Shown here one piece after another: positions 48,650-56,091 of a stretch of 64,000 bases of DNA. The DNA lies in the NCBI GenBank assembly GCA_030824515.1, contig JAVBXN010000008.1, forward strand, positions 1 through 64,000, written 5' to 3'. The DNA is from Pelobacter sp. (lineage in GTDB: Bacteria > Desulfobacterota > Desulfuromonadia > Geobacterales > Pseudopelobacteraceae). The stretch's first letter is position 1, and the number at the start of each line of letters is the position of its first letter. The translations under genes and the position numbers were made by a program. Under the pieces are notes generated by a model. That model saw only the letters and a list, made by a program, of their open reading frames with translations. It had not been told where the DNA came from and made no database searches.

Positions 48650-50626
48650 TCAGAGTTGGCAGGTCAGACTCTTCATAGACTCAAGTTCTTTGATGACTTC
48701 GGCGCTCTGTTTTCTGCGCATCTCCATGTTGTCAAACATCTCGGTTACCATGTCGCTGACCGACTCGACCGTGCGGCGAATCATCTTGCCGTCATCCACC
48801 TGGCGTGAGGTGGAGTTAACCATCTCATGGGTCATATCCTTGATGGTTTCTATGGAGCGCGCGATGCTTCTGGTCGCATTGGCCTGGTCCGTGGACGCAA
48901 TGAAGATCTGCGACGTCATCGAACTGATATCCTCCATCGAACGTGCGACTAGCTGAACGCTGGAGACCTGCTCCTGGGTGGCCTGCTTGATCTGCTGGGT
49001 CATGTCGAGCGAACAGGCCGACCGGTCATAGATTGCCTTCAGCGATTCACCGGTGGTATGCCCCAGCTCAACGCCGCGATGGACCAGATCCTTGGTCGCG
49101 GTAATGTTGTTGGCGGCGGTTTTGGACTCGCTCATGATCTCTTCGATGATCGATGTTATCTCACCGGTTGAATGACCGGTCTGGAGCGAGAGGTTACGAA
49201 TCTCGTCAGCAACGACTCCGAAGCTCTTTCCGTATTCACCGGCCTGGGCAGCGATGATCGAGGCGTTCAGAGCCAACAGGTTGGTACGCTTGGTGATGTC
49301 ATTGATAACGCTGACGATATTTTCAATCCTGGTGCTGTTCTCGGCCAGACGCTTGATGGCATCATAGGAGACACCGACCGAGCGCTGGATTTCTTCAAGC
49401 GAGCTGATCGTCTCGGCAACCACTGCCCAACTCTCCTCAGCCTGCAGTTTGACCTGGTTTGAAACTTCGTGGGAGATGGCGGCGTTTTGCTCCACATTGC
49501 CGATGGTGCTGTTGATCTGTTCCATCGCCGCGGCCGACTGGTGAACAATCCCCGCCAGATGGTCCAGATTGCGCGTTACCTGTTCGATAGCCACCGAGAT
49601 TTCATTGACTGCGGTGCTGGTTTCGTCCACAGAGGCCATCACACCTTCTGAAGCGGAGGCGATCACCGAGGTTCCATCGGCTACGGAATCAACACTCTCC
49701 TTCAGATGAATCACATTGCGGGAGTACTGATCCCGGCTGCCCAGAAGAAATCTGAATGAGCTCTCCATCTCGGACGTGAGAGTATCGATCGAGGTCAACA
49801 GATTGATGCGGGTTATGGCCGAAGCGACCTGGTCCGCGAAAAGCATGATCGTATCGACGTCGGAGTCGTTGAGAGCCCGGTGACTGCTCTTGTTGTCAAT
49901 GCCGAAGGCTCCGATGGTCTCCCCCTTGACGATTACCGGACAGAGGATGAAACTCCTTGAGCGCAGCGGAGCCAGGTTGTTGTGGGGAGGCTGCAGATGA
50001 TACTCGGCCGGATACTTTGACATATCATCGATCAGATAAACCTTGCGGTCGGCAAAACATTTATAGATCACACCGATGCTCGGATCGAGCGGCAGTACGA
50101 CATCAGAGGCATCAAAATCATCGGTGCCGATATGGGTCACAAAGCGCAGGCTCTTGCCCCCCTCGGCCATCAGGATATTGACCCGTTCATAACCCAGCAC
50201 CTCGTGAAGTCCTTCTCCGCACAGCAGCAGTATCTCTTCCAGGTTGAGCGACATCTGGATTTTGCTGCTGATATGGTGAAAGTTCTTGATGTTTCTGTCC
50301 AGCACCTTGTAACGGTTTTCAAACACTTCCTTCTGTTCGGCGACCTCCTGGTGCAGCACATCCAGCTCAGCAGCCCTTTCATGCAATTCATCACCGTTTT
50401 TGCCGATCATGTAGCCAAGTACCGACATGACGATCGCAGTTCCGGCTCCAATGTAGTTATACAGGGCAAAGTGTTCACCGTCCATGACGATGTCGGAAAT
50501 TATCTGCCCGAAAAAAGTCTGTTTGTGATCATAAAAAAATATGATCCGGATCATGATCCAGCCCAGGGGAGCATTCACGCCCAGCAGAAATCCGCCGACA
50601 GAAAACAGTGTCGCTCTTTTTTTCAT
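48650..50626 (-). CDS. Methyl-accepting chemotaxis protein with GAF domain
   Basis: A chemoreceptor of 658 residues. Two hydrophobic segments near the N-terminus (about 5-30 and 57-75) are followed by a coiled coil, a GAF domain (about 125-265) and a long MCP signalling domain. The CheA/CheW contact hairpin reads [16 protein letters not shown], a recognisable variant. The sensing domain is cytoplasmic, so an internal signal is likely. It lies 28 bp after a PilZ gene, which may link c-di-GMP to its signalling. Bases 48360-48649 downstream hold the panB leader. Confidence 0.92.
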   Translation of the reverse strand: MKKRATLFSVGGFLLGVNAPLGWIMIRIIFFYDHKQTFFGQIISDIVMDGEHFALYNYIGAGTAIVMSVLGYMIGKNGDELHERAAELDVLHQEVAEQKEVFENRYKVLDRNIKNFHHISSKIQMSLNLEEILLLCGEGLHEVLGYERVNILMAEGGKSLRFVTHIGTDDFDASDVVLPLDPSIGVIYKCFADRKVYLIDDMSKYPAEYHLQPPHNNLAPLRSRSFILCPVIVKGETIGAFGIDNKSSHRALNDSDVDTIMLFADQVASAITRINLLTSIDTLTSEMESSFRFLLGSRDQYSRNVIHLKESVDSVADGTSVIASASEGVMASVDETSTAVNEISVAIEQVTRNLDHLAGIVHQSAAAMEQINSTIGNVEQNAAISHEVSNQVKLQAEESWAVVAETISSLEEIQRSVGVSYDAIKRLAENSTRIENIVSVINDITKRTNLLALNASIIAAQAGEYGKSFGVVADEIRNLSLQTGHSTGEITSIIEEIMSESKTAANNITATKDLVHRGVELGHTTGESLKAIYDRSACSLDMTQQIKQATQEQVSSVQLVARSMEDISSMTSQIFIASTDQANATRSIARSIETIKDMTHEMVNSTSRQVDDGKMIRRTVESVSDMVTEMFDNMEMRRKQSAEVIKELESMKSLTCQL

Positions 50627-50654
50627 CGTGTAACCCTCATGCCGGTCTCCTTAA

Positions 50655-51029
50655 TCACTTCTCCTGGGCAAGTTTTTCATCAATGGAATGACAGATCTCT
50701 TCCATGACCTTATCCGAATCATCAATATTGTAGGCAACAATATTCTTCAGATGCATGTATGAATCCAGATCGATCTTGTCAAACACGAAAGCCATGCCGG
50801 TTTCGACTATGCGGGCTACCTTGCCGCTGAAACTGATCTTAATCTCCGGGAGCGAGCCGGTCAGGACCATGGTTATTTCGACCTCTTCTCCTTCAGCCAG
50901 GCGTTCACCGGTAACCAGGAACATGCCGGTCATGCTCAGGTTTTCCACGACCCCCTGGAAGCGACGTTCGGCAGACCTGATGGTGGCCTCGACATTGAAA
51001 AACACTCTGGAGAACTTACGGGTACTCAT
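50655..51029 (-). CDS. PilZ-domain c-di-GMP-binding protein
   Basis: A single PilZ domain, 124 residues. Both c-di-GMP binding elements are present: the RxxxR start (RKFSR, residues 4-8) and NLSMTG (about 30). No other domain. It lies between fba and the MCP gene, with short gaps, so the three may be co-transcribed. It would act as a c-di-GMP responsive adaptor, possibly for the downstream receptor. Confidence 0.88.
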   Translation of the reverse strand: MSTRKFSRVFFNVEATIRSAERRFQGVVENLSMTGMFLVTGERLAEGEEVEITMVLTGSLPEIKISFSGKVARIVETGMAFVFDKIDLDSYMHLKNIVAYNIDDSDKVMEEICHSIDEKLAQEK

Positions 51030-51077
51030 CCGGCACCTCCTGGAATGATCAAGAAAACAGCTGGATATGAATCGCTG

Positions 51078-52055
51078 CTACGCTTTGCCGGCCGAACCGA
51101 GCACCGCCTCGTTCTTGTGTTTGACCAGCTTGACCAGCTCCTTGCGTGCCTCGCCCAAGTACTTGCGCGGATCGAATTCCTTAGGATCCTTGGCAAAATA
51201 TTCCCGGATTTTCGCGGTCACGGCCAACCGGCCGTCGGAGTCGATATTGATCTTGCAGACCGCACTGGCGGCGGCCCTGCGCAGCTGTTCTTCCGGAATT
51301 CCAACCGCCCCTTCCAGCTTGCCGCCATACTGGTTGATCAGCTCAACATATTCCTGCACTACCGAAGATGCGCCATGCAGCACGATCGGAAAGCCGGGAA
51401 TGCGTTTCTCGCACTCTTCCAGAATGTCGAAACGTAGTGGCGGCACCGGCTGGCCGGCCTTGAACTTGTATGCCCCGTGGCTGGTTCCGATTGAAATTGC
51501 CAGTGAGTCAACGCCGGTTTTCTTGACGAAATCCTCCACCTCTTCCGGCTTGGTATAGGTGGAATGCTCGGCAGAGACCTCATCCTCGATGCCGGCCAGA
51601 ACGCCCAGTTCGGCTTCCACGGTAACATCGAACTGATGGGCATATTCGGCAACTTTTTTGGCAAGGGCCACGTTCTCTTCGTAGGGCAGATGGGAACCAT
51701 CGATCATCACCGATGAAAAACCGCTGTCGATACAGGACTTGCACAACTCGAACGTATCTCCGTGATCGAGATGCAGGCAGATCGGAATGGACGAGCCGGC
51801 TTCGCGAGCCATTTGTACCGCTCCCATCGCCATGCAGCGCAGCATGGTCTCGTTGGCATAGCTGCGAGCGCCCTTGGAAACCTGGATAATGACAGGGGAA
51901 TTGGTTTCGGTACAGGCGGTAATGATCGCCTGAAGCTGTTCAAGATTGTTGAAGTTATAGGCAGGAATCGCATATTTGCCGGCCATTGCCTTGGCAAACA
52001 TCTCCCTGGTGTTGGACAGCCCCAAGTCACTGTAATGCACTTTCTGCTTTTCCAT
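51078..52055 (-). CDS. fba: Class II fructose-1,6-bisphosphate aldolase
   Basis: Zinc-dependent aldolase of glycolysis and gluconeogenesis. HLDHGDTFELCKSCID and ISIGTSHGAYK contain the expected metal and phosphate-binding residues. The ATG at 52055 is chosen because GGGAGGGG lies just upstream and MEKQKVHYSDLG is a normal N-terminus; a longer frame reaches 52118. Length is 325. It is divergent from mnmH. Confidence 0.93.
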   Translation of the reverse strand: MEKQKVHYSDLGLSNTREMFAKAMAGKYAIPAYNFNNLEQLQAIITACTETNSPVIIQVSKGARSYANETMLRCMAMGAVQMAREAGSSIPICLHLDHGDTFELCKSCIDSGFSSVMIDGSHLPYEENVALAKKVAEYAHQFDVTVEAELGVLAGIEDEVSAEHSTYTKPEEVEDFVKKTGVDSLAISIGTSHGAYKFKAGQPVPPLRFDILEECEKRIPGFPIVLHGASSVVQEYVELINQYGGKLEGAVGIPEEQLRRAAASAVCKINIDSDGRLAVTAKIREYFAKDPKEFDPRKYLGEARKELVKLVKHKNEAVLGSAGKA

Positions 52056-52185
52056 TTTCCCCTCCCGATCATTGTATTTGATATGCCTGCGACATGACGT
52101 CCAGCCACAAGAAAGCATCCTCTGCGACAGATATAAATACCATGCAAACCGTGCATAATCAAGGTGTAAACACCAAGAGTTTCTG

Positions 52186-52214
52186 TTGCCAGAAACAGGC
52201 GCGTCACCTATAAT
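52186..52214 (+). promoter_or_regulatory. Sigma70-type promoter for mnmH
   Basis: TTGCCA (52186-52191), a 17-bp spacer and perfect TATAAT (52209-52214). The ATG is at 52239. Confidence 0.7.
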
Positions 52215-52238
52215 GCGCTTTGCGGAGAAAAGAATACC

Positions 52239-53267
52239 ATGCCCGAAAAAGTTGCATTCACCCCCTCATTACTGGACAGCCACTGCGTAATCGACGTCCG
52301 GACTCCACTTGAATTCGCTGAAGACCACCTGCCCGGCGCATACAATGTCCCGATTCTGTCCAATGAGGAGCGGGTCGAAATCGGTACCATTTACAAACAG
52401 CAGGGTTCCCAGCGAGCCCGAATCCGCGGGATGGAACTGACTTGCGGCAGATTCTCGGACATGACCCGCGAAGCGGCCGCCCATGCCGACGGCCGGCCGA
52501 TCCTGGCATACTGCTGGCGCGGCGGAATGCGCAGTTCGTCGATGGCCATCCTGATCGAGGCCTGCGGCTATCCGGTCGCGCAGCTGCGGGGAGGGTACAA
52601 GGCCTTCCGCAATCACGTGACAGCATATTTTGAAAATTTCACCCCACCGGAGCCGTTGATCGTGATTCACGGCATGACCGGCAGCGGCAAAACGACCTTC
52701 ATCAACGGCCTGGACCTCACAAACTGGACGGTTATCGACCTGGAGGGACTGGCGCGCCACCGCGGTTCCGCCTTTGGCTCGCTGGGACTTGGAGAACAGC
52801 CGACCCAAAAGAGTTTCGACACCATGCTCTGGGACGCGCTACGCCAGGCCTCCTCCGGCAAGCCGATCGTCTTGGAAGGAGAAAGCCAGCGTATCGGCCG
52901 GATAACGTTGCCGGGCAACTTCTATGACGTCATGGCCGCGAGCTGCAAAATCTGGTGCAACGTATCGGTCGATACCCGGGTAGCCCGGCTGGCCGAGGAA
53001 TATGCCCACCCGGAATACCGCCAGCCGATGTCCGAGGCTCTGGAACGCATTCGAAAGAGACTGGGAGGCGTGCAATACGGCGAGCTGCAAGGGATGCTGG
53101 AGCGGTGGGATATAGCGGGTCTGGCGCGTGGCCTGGTTGAAAAATACTATGATAAACTCTATTACAAACACCGACCCTGGACTCCGGACGCAGAAATTGA
53201 CCTGGAGGATTTCCGCTATGGAGAGCAGGCTCTACGACTCTTTTGGAATAACCGTCCTTCCGCGTAA
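52239..53267 (+). CDS. mnmH: tRNA 2-selenouridine synthase
   Basis: Replaces sulfur with selenium at the wobble uridine of certain tRNAs, by way of a geranylated intermediate. The N-terminal rhodanese domain holds the catalytic cysteine in YCWRGGMRS (about residue 89). A P-loop domain follows, with GMTGSGKTTF (about 143). Length (342) is normal. It implies that the organism makes selenophosphate, but selD is not in the window. It has its own promoter. Confidence 0.94.
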   Translation: MPEKVAFTPSLLDSHCVIDVRTPLEFAEDHLPGAYNVPILSNEERVEIGTIYKQQGSQRARIRGMELTCGRFSDMTREAAAHADGRPILAYCWRGGMRSSSMAILIEACGYPVAQLRGGYKAFRNHVTAYFENFTPPEPLIVIHGMTGSGKTTFINGLDLTNWTVIDLEGLARHRGSAFGSLGLGEQPTQKSFDTMLWDALRQASSGKPIVLEGESQRIGRITLPGNFYDVMAASCKIWCNVSVDTRVARLAEEYAHPEYRQPMSEALERIRKRLGGVQYGELQGMLERWDIAGLARGLVEKYYDKLYYKHRPWTPDAEIDLEDFRYGEQALRLFWNNRPSA

Positions 53268-53427
53268 ACCTAGCCGGTTCACCTGAACTTTATGCAAACA
53301 ACTACCCCGCAACGCCAGCACTGTTGGTGCATGGCAATGAACTCTCGCAGTTGGCCTGTTCAATGCATGCAAAAAAACATATGAATTATGGGGGCAATTG
53401 CCAATTAAATAACGACGGGGGCGGATT

Positions 53428-53970
53428 ATGAGAATCATACTGTTGCTGGCTATGGGTATCCTACTGGGAGGCTGCGCCCATGTCATGAGCGAAACAAGAC
53501 TGAAGCATGTCGACCGTTCACTGGCATACTCCGATATCAGTAAGAATCCGGAAGCACTGGCCGGCAAGCAGGTTCTGGTAGGAGGTGTGATTGCGGGGAT
53601 AAAAAGCAGTGGCGACGTGATAGTGCTGGAAGTGGAGCAGCTGGAGCTGTTTAATAACGGAGTGCCCAACGAATCGTCCCCCTCCGGCGGAAGGTTTCTC
53701 GCTATCAGCAGCGAACTGCTGGACCCGGCCATATATCACCCGGGCAACCTGGTCTCAATCATTGGCGAGATCAAGGGCAAGAGAATTCAGAAGCTTGAAA
53801 ACGTTGATTACCCCTACCCGTTGATTTCAGTCAAAGAACTGCGCATGTTCAGGGCCTCCGAGCCCTTTACCACCTATCCGGGCAACCCCTATCAAAACCA
53901 GGTCGGTGATGGAAAGCTGATGCTGCGCCCCCCCGGACCGGTAGACGGGGAACCAAGAAAAGCATATTGA
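53428..53970 (+). CDS. slp: Slp-family outer-membrane lipoprotein
   Basis: A 180-residue lipoprotein (lipobox LGGC, about residue 16). The sequence after the cleavage site, including SDISKNPEALAGKQVLVGGVI and the later PGNLVSIIGEIKG, matches the Slp/YeaY pattern seen in starvation-induced outer-membrane lipoproteins. Molecular function is unknown. GGGGGCGGATT precedes the start. It ends facing gluQ. Confidence 0.85.
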   Translation: MRIILLLAMGILLGGCAHVMSETRLKHVDRSLAYSDISKNPEALAGKQVLVGGVIAGIKSSGDVIVLEVEQLELFNNGVPNESSPSGGRFLAISSELLDPAIYHPGNLVSIIGEIKGKRIQKLENVDYPYPLISVKELRMFRASEPFTTYPGNPYQNQVGDGKLMLRPPGPVDGEPRKAY

Positions 53971-53992
53971 GCAGGAAAGCGCGGTTCCAGAA

Positions 53993-54922
53993 TTAAACCG
54001 GCAACTCCCCTCCCCGCTCCGGTATGCGGGCGGCATCGAAACCGGCCACCCCCCATTCGAGGATAGCACGGCAACCCGCTCCAGAGAGTTCGGCGGGCGG
54101 GTTTTGCCCCAGAAAGCGCAGCACGGCCAGAAGCAGTTGCCCCTCCTGCCCCTTCAGGTTTCCCAATTGTTCCGAAACCAGGTTATCCCGCTTGCTCAGC
54201 TTCGAACCGCCTGGCCCGCTCACCAGCGGCAGATGGCAATATTCCGGCTGCGGCAGACCCAACATCCGCTGCAGGTAAACCTGTCGCGGAGTCGAGGAGA
54301 GCAGGTCATCCCCCCGCACCACCTGATTCACCCCCGCCAGCCGGTCATCGACAACCACCGCCAGTTGATACAGATAATCCGCGTCTCCCCTGCGAACGGC
54401 AAAATCTCCGCACACCAATGCCAGATCCTGGCAGATTTCCCCCAAACGCAGATCGCGAAAGCATACCTCCGCCTCAGGCACCCGGATCCGCCAGGAACGG
54501 ACCACACACCCGGCTTTCATGCCCCCCCGGCAGCTGCCGGGATAGGGGATGCAGTCGTCATCGGGATGAGGCGCCGAGGCGGCTAGCGCGATCTCCTTGC
54601 GGGAGCAGCCGCAGGGATAGAGCAGGCCGTTGTCCAGCAGCCGTTCAAAAGCCTGGCGGTAGTGATCCCCGTTCCTGCTCTGGTAGGCAACCTCACCATC
54701 CCAGAGCAGTCCGAACGATTCCAGCGTTCGCATCAGGTCATCGGCCATGCCGGCAACCTGGCGGGGAGCGTCCAGGTCGTCAATGCGCAACAGCCAGCTG
54801 CCGCCGGCCCGCTTTGCCATCAGATAACTGCCGACCGCCGCCACCAGTGAACCGGTGTGCAGGCGCCCGGTGGGCGACGGGGCAAAACGGCCGACTATCG
54901 CAGGGGATGCGGTTACTTCCAT
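53993..54922 (-). CDS. gluQ: Glutamyl-Q tRNA(Asp) synthetase
   Basis: A GluRS paralogue without the anticodon-binding domain that attaches glutamate to queuosine in tRNA-Asp. FAPSPTGRLHTGSL is the HIGH-like region and SKLSKRDN the KMSKS-like one. Zinc ligands are seen in CGCSRKEI and CIPYPGSC. Length (309) fits. ppnP lies upstream on the same strand, six bases away. Confidence 0.93.
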   Translation of the reverse strand: MEVTASPAIVGRFAPSPTGRLHTGSLVAAVGSYLMAKRAGGSWLLRIDDLDAPRQVAGMADDLMRTLESFGLLWDGEVAYQSRNGDHYRQAFERLLDNGLLYPCGCSRKEIALAASAPHPDDDCIPYPGSCRGGMKAGCVVRSWRIRVPEAEVCFRDLRLGEICQDLALVCGDFAVRRGDADYLYQLAVVVDDRLAGVNQVVRGDDLLSSTPRQVYLQRMLGLPQPEYCHLPLVSGPGGSKLSKRDNLVSEQLGNLKGQEGQLLLAVLRFLGQNPPAELSGAGCRAILEWGVAGFDAARIPERGGELPV

Positions 54923-54928
54923 TTAAGT

Positions 54929-55243
54929 TTATTCCACGAATGAGCAGCAGTAATCGGAAACCGTCGTCACCTTCATCAGGAAGGCGGAATTGGCCGGCAC
55001 GCTGAACGATTGCCCGCCAACGATCTTTTCCCAGGCTGTGGCCCCTTTGATCTGCCATTCCAGTTCACCGGAGAGGATCTCCATCACCTCCGCCGCAGCG
55101 GTGGAAAACTCGTACTCTCCCGCCTGCATCACACCCAGCGTTTTTTTGCTGCCATCGGCAAACAGAACAGTATGGCTGGCGACGTTCCCGCCGAAATAGA
55201 TGTTGGCCTTCTTGACAACCGTGACGTTTGTAAACTCCGACAT
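54929..55243 (-). CDS. ppnP: Pyrimidine/purine nucleoside phosphorylase PpnP
   Basis: A small cupin (104 residues) that phosphorolyses several nucleosides. MSEFTNVTVVKKANIYFGG and the segment GVMQAGEYEF are characteristic. The ATG at 55243 has GGAGG upstream; the open frame extends 36 codons further but without a ribosome site. It is probably co-transcribed with gluQ. Confidence 0.92.
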   Translation of the reverse strand: MSEFTNVTVVKKANIYFGGNVASHTVLFADGSKKTLGVMQAGEYEFSTAAAEVMEILSGELEWQIKGATAWEKIVGGQSFSVPANSAFLMKVTTVSDYCCSFVE

Positions 55244-55316
55244 GTGTATCCTCCGGTTTTGATGTTGGCATTTGCCGCGAATATATAAACGCACTCCGCG
55301 GCGCGAGGCAAATAAA

Positions 55317-55346
55317 AAAGCCCGCTGCGTTTCGGCAGCGGGCTTT
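55317..55346 (-). terminator. Terminator after the glycine-zipper gene
   Basis: Perfect 12-bp stem AAAGCCCGCTGC/GCAGCGGGCTTT with a 6-base loop, followed on the minus strand by TTTTTTATTT overlapping the end of the stem. Confidence 0.85.
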
Positions 55347-55356
55347 ATCACGATTT

Positions 55357-55481
55357 ATTCCGGTTTCAGATCAAAGATGATATCAAGGCGGCGAGGATTG
55401 AGGCTCCGAGGCGTACATTTAAGTACGTTGAGAAGCCGAAGACGAGCCAACGAAGATAGGGCTTTGATATGGAACCGGAAT
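55357..55481. repeat. 125-bp imperfect palindrome
   Basis: The first and last 20 bases (55357-55376 and 55462-55481) are inverted copies with 18 of 20 matches. The centre has CGTAC-6-GTACG, and the arms pair in part between. It fills the space between the stop of the glycine-zipper gene (55484) and the terminator. It resembles a dispersed small mobile palindrome, but I saw only this copy here. Confidence 0.7.
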
Positions 55482-55483
55482 GG

Positions 55484-55876
55484 TCAGTTGAACGTTCCCC
55501 GCAGCAGGCTGGCACTCCACATGACCGTGGTCTGCCGGCCGGCGGAAGACTCCACCAGGTTCGGCATGATGGTCGGCACGGCAATCCTGACCCGGCCGTT
55601 ATCGATTTCTGCCAGCGCCCGGGCCGACTTTGCCAGTCCATAGGCCGTACCGGCCAGCACACCGGTGGCGGCGCCATAACCGATATAATCCAGATGGTCA
55701 GCCGGCTTCTTGGTGAAGGCCAGGATGGCGCCCCCCACCAATGCCCCGATGCCGGCGCCGTAGAAGGCGTCTTCAAAAACCTCGCGCAGGGTACTGTCGG
55801 CTGCAATGGCGGACGATGACGCCGACAGCAGAGACATGCAGACCATCACGGCAACCATCAACTTGAATCTTCTCAT
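55484..55876 (-). CDS. Secreted glycine-zipper protein of unknown function
   Basis: I do not recognise a named family. The 130-residue protein has a signal peptide (MRRFKLMVAVMVCM to SSAIAA). Two glycine-rich hydrophobic segments follow, AGIGALVGGAILAF and GYGAATGVLAGTAYGLA, with the GxxxG spacing of glycine zippers, which insert in or cross membranes. A short polar C-terminus follows. The ATG at 55876 has GGGGT upstream. The palindrome begins three bases beyond the stop. Confidence 0.68.
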   Translation of the reverse strand: MRRFKLMVAVMVCMSLLSASSSAIAADSTLREVFEDAFYGAGIGALVGGAILAFTKKPADHLDYIGYGAATGVLAGTAYGLAKSARALAEIDNGRVRIAVPTIMPNLVESSAGRQTTVMWSASLLRGTFN

Positions 55877-56091
55877 ATATATCAACCCCGCAAAGCCGTT
55901 ATCTCCAAACTACGCAATATCATGAGCAAAAACCGGGCCAAGCGCTGACAACCGGATCAAATTGCGTAATAAAGCGCTCTGTTTCGGGGCATTAGGCGAT
56001 AATCCTGCCGCAGCCGGCAACAATCCCGACAGCTTCTGAAGCCAATCAGCATTCAAATGTGTTGCATTTACGACACAGTCGCTCGGCCGAA

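Noticed and set aside
55366-55806. Overlapping minus-strand frame ending in the 125-bp palindrome
   Set aside because: It overlaps the signal-peptide-bearing gene in another frame and ends within the repeat; it lacks its own start signals.
55886-56091. Small ORF or RNA in the gap between the glycine-zipper gene and the tRNA nucleotidyltransferase
   Set aside because: An open frame of 61 codons exists but has no ribosome site or motif, and no tRNA-like fold is visible.
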